A DNA stretch of 5,010 nt from NCBI GenBank assembly GCA_023420745.1, contig JAEZVQ010000152.1, positions 1 through 5,010 on the forward strand, read 5' to 3'. This DNA is from Actinomycetes bacterium. GTDB lineage: Bacteria > Actinomycetota > Actinomycetes > Actinomycetales > Actinomycetaceae. The translations under genes were made by a program, and so were the position numbers. Within the stretch, counting starts at the first letter, position 1. The number at the start of each line of letters is the position of its first letter. This document shows, piece after piece, positions 1 through 5,010 of this stretch. Under the pieces are notes generated by a model. The model worked only from the letters and a program-made list of their open reading frames with translations, searched no databases and was not told the DNA's origin.

Positions 1-140
1 CGGTCCTCGGTAGTGGCTTTCGGAACGCTCCATGTCGTGACGTTGGGGCGCTACCGCGAGCTTCACATCGATGGCCGGCGTCAGCTCGACGAGGATCGAC
101 TGCATGTGATGAGGATGGTGACCATCCTCGCCGATCTCAC
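1..140 (+). ncRNA. Structured 5' leader of pnp, probably an Actino-pnp cis-regulatory RNA
   Basis: This non-coding leader ends just before the pnp ribosome binding site. Three helices can be read directly. CGGTAGTG (8-15) pairs with CGCTACCG (49-56) with one G-U pair. CGAGCT (57-62) pairs with AGCTCG (83-88), directly abutting the first helix. GAGGATGGT (111-119) faces ACCATCCTC (121-129) as a perfect inverted repeat, with an outer GTGA (106-109)/TCAC (137-140) extension. The known Actino-pnp motif is a conserved structured RNA in the 5' UTR of actinobacterial pnp genes, and position, phylum and structure all fit. In Streptomyces the rpsO-pnp region contains a hairpin cut by RNase III and is tied to PNPase autocontrol, and the 106-140 hairpin is the natural counterpart here. 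The motif name is recalled, not confirmed by a covariance search. The 5' end may lie outside the window. No promoter is evident, so transcription probably enters from upstream, classically from rpsO. Confidence 0.72.
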
Positions 141-143
141 GAG

Positions 144-152
144 AGAAGGAGA
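144..152 (+). promoter_or_regulatory. Ribosome binding site that sets the pnp start
   Basis: AGAAGGAGA is a strong Shine-Dalgarno sequence. Its GGAG core ends at 151, 11 bases before ATG 163 and 14 before ATG 166. It sits just after the 106-140 hairpin, so leader folding could affect ribosome access. It rules out the upstream GTG at 13 as the translation start. Confidence 0.8.
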
Positions 153-162
153 AAGCGCCACC

Positions 163-2496
163 ATGATGGAAGGCGACGATATTACCGCGGCTGAAACCGT
201 GATCGATAACGGGGCATTTGGCACCCGCGTCATTCGCTTTGAAACGGGACGTCTGGCTCGCCAGGCAGCCGGGTCGGCGATGGCCTACCTCGACGATGAA
301 ACCGCGATCCTGTCCGCGACCACCGTCGGCAAACACCCCAAAGACCAGTTTGATTTCTTCCCCCTCACCGTCGACATCGAAGAACGCCAGTACGCCGCGG
401 GCAAAATCCCCGGCTCGTTCTTCCGTCGCGAAGGGCGTCCCGGCACCGAGGCGATCCTCGCCTGCCGACTCATTGACCGTCCGCTGCGCCCGGCCTTTGT
501 CAAGGGGCTACGCAACGAAGTGCAGGTTGTCGGCACTGTCCTCGCCATCCACCCCGATGACGCCTACGACGTCCTCGCCATCAACGCGGCGTCGATGTCG
601 ACCCAGATCGCCGGGCTTCCCTTCTCCGGTCCGATTGGCGGCACCCGCCTCGCCCTCATTGACGGGCAGTGGGTGGCGTTCCCGCGCTACTCCGAGCTCC
701 AGCGCTCGACCTTCAACATTGTCGTCGCCGGTCGCGTCGTCGACGGTGACGTGGCGATCATGATGGTCGAAGCGGGTGGTGGTGACGACATGGTCGCGCT
801 GATGGACAACGGTGCTACCGTGCCCACCGAGGACGTCGTCGCCGACGGTCTGGAAGCGGCGAAGCCGATTATCCGCCAGCTGTGCGAAGCCCAGCTGGAA
901 GTGGCGGCGCGCGCGTCGAAGCCGACCGTCGAATTCCCCCTCTACCTCGACTACACCGACGAGGAATACGCGGCGGTTGAAGCGGCGGCCACCGCCGATA
1001 TTGCCGAAGCGATCACCATCGCCGGCAAACTCGAACGCGAGGCACGCCTCGACGCGATTCGCGAGCGCGTCCTCACCGAGCTTGCCGAACAGTTCCCCGA
1101 ACAGGAAAAGGATCTCAAAGCGGCGCTGCGCTCCCTGGAGAAGCACCTCGTACGCCAGCGCGTGCTGCGCGACGGCGTGCGTATTGACGGGCGTCGCCCC
1201 ACCGAAATCCGCTCCCTCTCCGCCGAGGTTGAGGTGTTGCCGCGGGTTCACGGTTCAGCACTGTTCCAACGTGGTGAAACCCAGATCCTCGGGGTGACCA
1301 CGCTCAACATGCTGCGCATGGAACAGCAGCTCGACAACCTCTCTCCGGTGTCGTCTAAGCGCTACATGCACCAGTACAACTTCCCGCCCTTCTCCACCGG
1401 TGAAACCGGTCGCGTCGGGTCGCCGAAGCGTCGCGAAATCGGCCACGGTGCGCTCGCTGAACGCGCACTCGTGCCGGTGATCCCCTCGCGCGAAGACTTC
1501 CCCTACGCGATCCGTCAGGTGTCGGAGGCTCTCGGGTCGAACGGCTCGACCTCGATGGGGTCGGTGTGCGCCTCGACGTTGTCGCTGCTCCAAGCCGGTG
1601 TTCCGCTGCGCGCACCGGTTGCCGGTATCGCCATGGGGCTGATGACCGGCGAGGTTGACGGCGAGCAGCGTTCCGTCACCCTCACCGACATCCTCGGTAT
1701 CGAGGACGGCTACGGCGACATGGACTTCAAGGTTGCCGGCACCGCCGACTACATCACCGCGCTCCAGCTTGACACCAAGCTCGACGGGATCGACTCGCAG
1801 GTTCTCAAGGGTGCACTCGCCCAGGCTCGCGACGCGCGACTGGCCATCCTTGACCTCATCAACCAGGCGATCAGCGAACCCGATGAAATGTCGCCGAACG
1901 CCCCGCGCATCATCACCGTGCAGATCCCGGTCGACAAGATCGGTGAGGTCATCGGTCCCAAGGGCAAGATGATCAACGACATTCAGGATCAAACCGGTGC
2001 TGAACTGACGATTGAAGACGACGGCACCGTGTACATCGGGGCGCAGACCGGCGAGTCGGCGGAGGCTGCGCGCGACCTCGTCAACGCGATCGCTAACCCG
2101 CAGATGCCTGAAATCGGTGAACGCTTCGTCGGCACCGTGGTCAAGACCACTTCCTTCGGTGCCTTCGTGTCGCTGACTCCCGGCAAGGACGGGCTGCTCC
2201 ACATCAGCCAGGTGCGTCGCCTCGTCGGTGGCAAGCGTGTCGAAGCTGTTGAGGACGTGCTCGAAGTCGGGCAGCAGATCGAGGTTGAGATCGCCGAAAT
2301 CGACCCGCGCGGCAAGCTGTCGCTCCACGCGGTGCTCGACGAGGAAGCTCTCGCCGCCGAAGCGGTCGCCGCTGAAGCCGCGAAGTCGGAGGACGGCGAG
2401 CGTCGCCCGCGCCGCCCGCGCCGCGACCGCGACGGTGAGGATCGTCCGCGCCGCACTCGCACTCGCTCGCGTCGCCCGCGCAGCGACGAAGAGTGA
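163..2496 (+). CDS. pnp: Polyribonucleotide nucleotidyltransferase (PNPase), 777 aa
   Basis: This is a 3'-to-5' phosphorolytic exoribonuclease that releases nucleoside diphosphates. It acts as a cytoplasmic homotrimer in mRNA and stable RNA decay. The first RNase PH domain carries FFRREGRP (residues 86-93). An all-alpha linker follows at roughly 260-345. The second RNase PH domain is catalytic, with KRREIGHG (422-429; R423/R424 match the phosphate-binding Arg pair of E. coli PNPase), [11 protein letters not shown] (459-469), and D515, D521 and K523 matching E. coli D486, D492 and K494. All key residues are present. A KH domain at about 580-645 contains GPKG (598-601), and an S1 domain spans about 652-724. 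The tail is first Ala/Glu-rich (726-746), then Arg/Pro-rich (747-777), which makes the protein somewhat longer than the usual ~740 aa. The start at ATG 163 is chosen because it follows a strong Shine-Dalgarno and family homology begins a few residues later. ATG 166 is possible. A frame open to GTG 13 only translates the leader RNA. Confidence 0.97.
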   Translation: MMEGDDITAAETVIDNGAFGTRVIRFETGRLARQAAGSAMAYLDDETAILSATTVGKHPKDQFDFFPLTVDIEERQYAAGKIPGSFFRREGRPGTEAILACRLIDRPLRPAFVKGLRNEVQVVGTVLAIHPDDAYDVLAINAASMSTQIAGLPFSGPIGGTRLALIDGQWVAFPRYSELQRSTFNIVVAGRVVDGDVAIMMVEAGGGDDMVALMDNGATVPTEDVVADGLEAAKPIIRQLCEAQLEVAARASKPTVEFPLYLDYTDEEYAAVEAAATADIAEAITIAGKLEREARLDAIRERVLTELAEQFPEQEKDLKAALRSLEKHLVRQRVLRDGVRIDGRRPTEIRSLSAEVEVLPRVHGSALFQRGETQILGVTTLNMLRMEQQLDNLSPVSSKRYMHQYNFPPFSTGETGRVGSPKRREIGHGALAERALVPVIPSREDFPYAIRQVSEALGSNGSTSMGSVCASTLSLLQAGVPLRAPVAGIAMGLMTGEVDGEQRSVTLTDILGIEDGYGDMDFKVAGTADYITALQLDTKLDGIDSQVLKGALAQARDARLAILDLINQAISEPDEMSPNAPRIITVQIPVDKIGEVIGPKGKMINDIQDQTGAELTIEDDGTVYIGAQTGESAEAARDLVNAIANPQMPEIGERFVGTVVKTTSFGAFVSLTPGKDGLLHISQVRRLVGGKRVEAVEDVLEVGQQIEVEIAEIDPRGKLSLHAVLDEEALAAEAVAAEAAKSEDGERRPRRPRRDRDGEDRPRRTRTRSRRPRSDEE
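2401..2481 (+). repeat. Low-complexity Arg/Pro repeat tract in the pnp tail
   Basis: The nine-base unit CGCCCGCGC occurs twice in tandem (2404-2412 and 2413-2421). The longer CGTCGCCCGCGC at 2401-2412 recurs exactly at 2470-2481. The tract encodes the [12 protein letters not shown] positive tail of PNPase. Such repeats expand or contract easily, so tail length may vary between strains. Confidence 0.7.
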
Positions 2497-2509
2497 ACGG
2501 TGACGCACA

Positions 2510-2544
2510 CTCGCCAGTGACAGCGAATAATCACTGACAGCGAG
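2510..2544 (+). other. Bulged hairpin in the pnp 3' untranslated region
   Basis: CTCGC (2510-2514) pairs with GCGAG (2540-2544), and CAGTGA (2515-2520) pairs with TCACTG (2531-2536). This gives 11 pairs with a three-base bulge (2537-2539) and a ten-base loop. It starts 14 bases after the pnp stop and has no T-run, so it is not an intrinsic terminator. TGACAGCGA also occurs twice across it (2518-2526 and 2535-2543). It could be a 3'-end stabiliser or an RNase processing site; the role is unknown. Confidence 0.5.
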
Positions 2545-2587
2545 CGATCAGAGACGACCAGTGAACTGACCGCCCGCGACCACTAAC

Positions 2588-2632
2588 CAGGGCGGTGCCG
2601 GCACACGTGATGTCGGCGCCGCCCTGTTTGTT
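2588..2632 (+). terminator. Rho-independent terminator after pnp
   Basis: CAGGGCGG (2588-2595) pairs perfectly with CCGCCCTG (2619-2626). The stem continues with TGCCG (2596-2600) against CGGCG (2614-2618), including one G-U pair. Three more pairs (2601-2603 with 2611-2613) leave a seven-base loop around CACGTGA. TTTGTT follows at 2627-2632. The T-run is short, but the 13-16 bp GC-rich stem is very stable. It should separate the rpsO-pnp transcript from the peptidase gene, at least in part. Confidence 0.85.
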
Positions 2633-2654
2633 GCCTCCACCCCTGACCTGAGAC

Positions 2655-2659
2655 GAGGA
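2655..2659 (+). promoter_or_regulatory. Ribosome binding site that decides the M16 start
   Basis: GAGGA lies only two bases before ATG 2662 but eight before the in-frame ATG 2668, so 2668 is the better start. GAGGAT (2655-2660) also lies seven bases before ATG 2668, a -10-like position, with TTGCCT (2631-2636) 18 bases further upstream as a possible -35. That promoter reading is weak because the first -10 base is G instead of T. Confidence 0.55.
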
Positions 2660-2667
2660 TCATGCAG

Positions 2668-4002
2668 ATGACGAGCGAGCCCGCGATCGAACTCCCGCTG
2701 GTATCCAGCGGCGACGTGAATGCCGACCTCACCCTCATCGACGACGATATGCAGGTGCGACGAACTATTCTCCCCGGGGGAATCCGCGTCGTCACCCAAC
2801 CGATGCCCGGACATCGCAGTGCCTCGATTGCCGTGTGGTGTCCCGTTGGCTCACGCGACGAGGACGGGATTGCTGCCGGATCCTCGCATTTCCTCGAACA
2901 CCTCCTATTCAAGGGCACGTCGAGTCGCTCCGCGCTCGAGATCGCCGAGTCATTCGACCGCGTCGGCGGTGACTCCAACGCGGGCACCACCCGCGAATAC
3001 ACCTACTACTGGGCGCGCCTGCTCGGCGAAGACCTCCCGATGGCGGTTGACGTGATCTTCGACATGATTACCTCCTCGACCTTGATGCCCGAGGAGTTCG
3101 AGCGCGAACGCGGTGTGATTCTCGAAGAACTTGCGATGGGCAACGACGATCCAATGGACGTCGTTCACGAGGGATTCACCCGTGCCGTATTCGGCGACCA
3201 TCCTCTCGGTCAACCCGTCGGGGGAACACCCGAGAGCGTGCGCGCGGCGAATCGCGATGACGTTCACGCTTTCTATCGGCGCCTCTACACCCCCGACGCT
3301 CTGGTCGTCACCGCAGCGGGCGCGGTCAACCATGTCCAACTGTGTGAGCTGGTGATGGCGGCTCTCGCGCGCGCCGACTGGGAGTTGCCCACCGATGCTG
3401 CGGCTCGGCGTGGCGGGCGCGGGCTGGCTCGTCTTGCCCCCGCGACCCCGGTTCCTCACGTTGGCGAGGTGACCCGCAGCGTCGAACAAAGCCACGTCGT
3501 CGTCGGTGGGCGCTGTCTGCCTGCCGGTGACGAGCGCCAGACTTCGCTGAGCGTACTGCTCGCCCTGCTTGGCGGGTCAATGTCATCGCGGCTATTCCAA
3601 CAAATCCGCGAGCGCCGCGGTCTGGCTTACTCGACGTACGCGTTCTCCTCGGGGTACACCGATGCCGGGTATTTCGGGATGTATGCCGGTTGTGCGCCGG
3701 CGCATGCTGACGAAGTGGAACGCCTGATGGTGGCGGAGCTTGACGCGATCGCCGCCGGTGAGGTGAGCGTCGACGAGGTCGAGCGCGTCAAGTCGCAACT
3801 TCGCGGTCGCACGGCTCTCGAGCTCGAAGAATGCAGCTCCCGGATGCATCGCCTCGGCCGTTCCGAGGTGACGACCGGTCGTTTCGTCCCGATCGATCTC
3901 GCACTCGCGCGGCTGGCTGCCGTTGAGGTCGAGGACGTCGTGTCGATGGCTGGGTTCCTCGCCGAGCAACCGCGGTGTCGCTTCCGCGTTTGCCCCCAAT
4001 AG
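2668..4002 (+). CDS. M16 family zinc metallopeptidase (processing-peptidase type), 444 aa
   Basis: This is an inverzincin peptidase of the M16B type, related to Bacillus YmxG/MlpA and mitochondrial processing peptidase. The HxxEH motif is H74-F-L-E77-H78: both His bind zinc and E77 is the general base. E154, in VILEELAM, lies 76 residues after H78 and is the expected third zinc ligand, so the protein should be catalytically active. GGDSNAGT (100-107) is the substrate-strand Asn-Ala region. The C-terminal M16 domain (about 190-370) carries RERRGLAYS (314-322), the family's Arg-Tyr signature. No signal peptide or membrane segment is seen, so it is probably cytoplasmic. Its length is normal for the family. 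ATG 2668 is preferred to ATG 2662 on Shine-Dalgarno spacing. It follows the pnp terminator and precedes dapB by 88 bases. Placement beside pnp recurs in Gram-positives. The natural substrate cannot be inferred from sequence. Confidence 0.93.
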   Translation: MTSEPAIELPLVSSGDVNADLTLIDDDMQVRRTILPGGIRVVTQPMPGHRSASIAVWCPVGSRDEDGIAAGSSHFLEHLLFKGTSSRSALEIAESFDRVGGDSNAGTTREYTYYWARLLGEDLPMAVDVIFDMITSSTLMPEEFERERGVILEELAMGNDDPMDVVHEGFTRAVFGDHPLGQPVGGTPESVRAANRDDVHAFYRRLYTPDALVVTAAGAVNHVQLCELVMAALARADWELPTDAAARRGGRGLARLAPATPVPHVGEVTRSVEQSHVVVGGRCLPAGDERQTSLSVLLALLGGSMSSRLFQQIRERRGLAYSTYAFSSGYTDAGYFGMYAGCAPAHADEVERLMVAELDAIAAGEVSVDEVERVKSQLRGRTALELEECSSRMHRLGRSEVTTGRFVPIDLALARLAAVEVEDVVSMAGFLAEQPRCRFRVCPQ

Positions 4003-4054
4003 GCGCGTCTGCCGCCGCTCGTCGAGCGTGCACCCTCCAGTGAGTGAACACCCC

Positions 4055-4083
4055 AGGTCAGGGGATCGGTTCTCCCGTAGGGT
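4055..4083 (+). promoter_or_regulatory. Candidate promoter for a leaderless dapB transcript
   Basis: TAGGGT at 4078-4083 fits the actinobacterial -10 pattern TAnnnT. Exactly seven bases separate it from ATG 4091, so initiation would fall at or next to the A of the start codon. The -35 is weak: AGGTCA (4055-4060) at 17 bp spacing matches TTGACA at three of six positions. No well-spaced Shine-Dalgarno precedes dapB (the only purine run, GGGG at 4085-4088, is two bases from ATG), which supports leaderless translation. Confidence 0.6.
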
Positions 4084-4090
4084 AGGGGAC

Positions 4091-4855
4091 ATGACTACTC
4101 TTGCCGTTGTTGGTGCCCGCGGGCGGATGGGATCAGCCGTGTGCGACGCGGTGCGCGCCGCCACTGACCTCGACCTCGTGGCCACGCTCGACTCGACGGA
4201 TACGATCGACGCGCACTCACTCAACGGCGCGGAAGTGGCTATCGAGTTCACCACGCCGTCCGCCACTCGCGCGAATACCGAGGCGATTCTTGCTGCTGGC
4301 ACTCACGCGGTGGTGGGGACGACAGGTTGGGATGAGACGGGGTTTGACGCGGTTCGCCACGCCTGCGACACATTCGGCACACACGCACTCATCGCCCCAA
4401 ATTTTGCTCTATCCGCGGTGTTAGCTATGCGTTTTGCCGCGACGGCAGCACCGCTATTCGACTCGGTGGAGATTATCGAAGCCCATCACCCGAATAAGGT
4501 CGATGCTCCGTCGGGCACGGCGTGGACTACCGCTGAAATGGTGGCGCGCGCGAGGAGGAATGCCGGGCGTGATGCCGCGAGCCCCGACGCCACCGAGTCG
4601 GATCCACTCGGGGCGCGCGGTGCCGTGATTGACGGCGTCCACGTTCATGCGATTCGCGCGGCCGGGCGGGTGGCGCACGAGGAAATCATCCTGGGCAATC
4701 CGGGGGAGACACTGACGATTCGCACCGACTGCATCGACCGCGCCTCATTCATGCCGGGAGTTCTCCTCGCCGCGCGTTTCGTCCTCACCCAGCCGGGGCT
4801 AACCGTCGGTCTTGAGCCGGTGATCGACGCGATGATGGTGAGGAAAGCGCGATGA
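4091..4855 (+). CDS. dapB: 4-hydroxy-tetrahydrodipicolinate reductase, 254 aa
   Basis: This enzyme reduces (2S,4S)-4-hydroxy-tetrahydrodipicolinate to tetrahydrodipicolinate with NAD(P)H in the cytoplasm. The product feeds meso-diaminopimelate for peptidoglycan and lysine. The N-terminal Rossmann fold shows GARGRMG (8-14), EFTTP (52-56) and GTTG (76-79). The catalytic/substrate segment EIIEAHHPNKVDAPSGTA (127-144) contains H132 (general acid/base), H133 and K136, the same numbering I recall for M. tuberculosis DapB, and SGT (141-143) contacts substrate. The C-terminal stretch GETLTIR (205-211), RASFMPGVLLAARF (217-230) and LTVGLEP (237-243) is typical of actinobacterial DapB. ATG 4091 is chosen because the nucleotide-binding strand starts at residue 4 and a -10 box sits seven bases upstream. 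The frame continues upstream into the peptidase gene, but that part has no DapB similarity. The last four bases overlap the next gene. An unusual residue is Ser in APNFALSAV (102-110), where relatives carry Gly. Confidence 0.97.
   Translation: MTTLAVVGARGRMGSAVCDAVRAATDLDLVATLDSTDTIDAHSLNGAEVAIEFTTPSATRANTEAILAAGTHAVVGTTGWDETGFDAVRHACDTFGTHALIAPNFALSAVLAMRFAATAAPLFDSVEIIEAHHPNKVDAPSGTAWTTAEMVARARRNAGRDAASPDATESDPLGARGAVIDGVHVHAIRAAGRVAHEEIILGNPGETLTIRTDCIDRASFMPGVLLAARFVLTQPGLTVGLEPVIDAMMVRKAR
4841..4844 (+). promoter_or_regulatory. Ribosome binding site for the GNAT gene inside dapB
   Basis: AGGA, within GTGAGGAAA near the end of dapB, lies seven bases before ATG 4852. It supports the four-base ATGA overlap as a genuine translational start coupled to dapB termination. 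Confidence 0.7.
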
Positions 4856-5010
4856 AGGACAGCCCAACGACCGCTTCCTCATTCAATGCCGGTGCAGTCA
4901 ACCCAGTGTCATGCTCAGATAACTCAGGGTCGTGTTCGACTGGGTTTGTTCGCCCGGCGCGCGTTGAACACGCACCGCGTATCGGGGAGATTCACGCACG
5001 CGGTTTGCGC
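4852..5010 (+). CDS. Probable GNAT family N-acetyltransferase, 5' part only (53 codons)
   Basis: The frame opens at ATG 4852, overlapping the dapB stop as ATGA, and is still open at the window edge. Residues 31-53, GFVRPARVEHAPRIGEIHARGLR, resemble the first strand and helix of GNAT acetyltransferases (pattern I/V-R-P-A-x-x-x-D/H-A-P-x-I-x-x-I-H-A-R). These enzymes transfer an acetyl group from acetyl-CoA to an amine. The acetyl-CoA-binding motif lies outside the window, so the call rests on the N-terminus alone and the substrate is unknown. The first 30 residues are a Ser/Asn/Thr-rich extension with two Cys (21 and 28), not typical of the fold. The only in-frame alternative before the conserved part is GTG 4906, which lacks a good ribosome binding site. 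Overlap and coupling suggest co-expression with dapB. A plain hypothetical protein remains possible. Confidence 0.65.
   Translation, partial: MKDSPTTASSFNAGAVNPVSCSDNSGSCSTGFVRPARVEHAPRIGEIHARGLR
4900..4950 (+). other. Inverted repeat followed by a T-rich run within the GNAT 5' coding region
   Basis: AACCCAGT (4900-4907) and ACTGGGTT (4939-4946) are perfect 8-base inverted repeats. Inner pairing of CATG (4910-4913) with CGTG (4931-4934) can extend the hairpin. The sequence TTTGTT at 4945-4950 follows, as at the pnp terminator. It lies inside codons 17-33 of the GNAT gene. It could be a weak attenuator, or chance. Confidence 0.35.

Noticed and set aside
13..162. A 50-residue N-terminal extension of PNPase from GTG 13
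   Set aside because: No ribosome binding site precedes GTG 13. The translated stretch has no PNPase similarity, the DNA folds into leader helices, and a strong Shine-Dalgarno points to ATG 163.
508..1251. A 247-codon - strand open frame inside pnp
   Set aside because: It is a shadow of the pnp reading frame, with no family motif and no plausible ribosome binding site noticed.
1255..2508. A 417-codon open frame on the - strand antisense to pnp
   Set aside because: Long antisense frames are expected opposite GC-rich genes. The product is compositionally odd with no recognisable motif, and the + strand encodes an intact PNPase throughout.
4016..4028. Hairpin CGCTC/GAGCG after the M16 stop as a terminator
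   Set aside because: The stem is only five pairs with a three-base loop and no following T-run, so it is too weak to call.
3923..4090. Longer DapB starting inside the M16 gene
   Set aside because: The additional residues lack DapB similarity. The Rossmann strand begins right after ATG 4091, and a -10 box sits at the expected distance.
3592..4302. A 236-codon - strand frame across the M16-dapB junction
   Set aside because: It spans the ends of two well-supported + strand genes and the dapB promoter, and its translation shows no recognisable domain.
1..5010. A new multi-gene system such as defence, mobile element, CRISPR or secondary metabolism
   Set aside because: All four genes fit a conserved housekeeping order. 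No transposase, integrase, tRNA, repeat array or cluster of unknown genes is present.

Overview
The window is a high-GC, conserved actinobacterial housekeeping locus, read entirely on the + strand. It holds the end of an rpsO-pnp type leader, pnp (polynucleotide phosphorylase), an M16 zinc metallopeptidase gene, dapB (4-hydroxy-tetrahydrodipicolinate reductase) and the first 53 codons of a probable GNAT acetyltransferase. The actinobacterial assignment rests on four things: the GC-rich third codon positions, the GPSI-type PNPase sequence, a DapB that resembles the Mycobacterium tuberculosis enzyme from end to end (as recalled, not aligned by tool), and an upstream leader that resembles the Actino-pnp RNA motif. 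I cannot fix the genus. The moderate GC content would suit Actinomycetaceae or a relative, but that is a guess.

Layout. Positions 1-162 are the 5' leader of pnp, with several strong hairpins just before the ribosome binding site. Positions 163-2496 are pnp, ending in an Arg/Pro-rich tail. Positions 2497-2667 are intergenic and hold a bulged hairpin followed by a very strong intrinsic terminator. Positions 2668-4002 are the M16 peptidase. Positions 4003-4090 are a short gap carrying a likely promoter whose spacing predicts a leaderless dapB mRNA. Positions 4091-4855 are dapB. Positions 4852-5010 are the start of the GNAT gene, which overlaps the dapB stop by four bases (ATGA) and is cut by the window edge.

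How the genes relate. PNPase degrades RNA from the 3' end and is probably controlled by its own structured leader. An M16 processing-type peptidase next to pnp is a recurrent arrangement in Gram-positive bacteria, without a proven functional link. dapB supplies the meso-diaminopimelate/lysine pathway and, judging by its own promoter, forms a separate unit with the translationally coupled acetyltransferase gene. I found no mobile element, CRISPR array, tRNA, rRNA or new multi-gene system. The points worth a second look are regulatory: the leader RNA, the leaderless promoter, an 11-base motif shared in opposite orientation by two upstream regions, and hairpins outside or overlapping gene starts.
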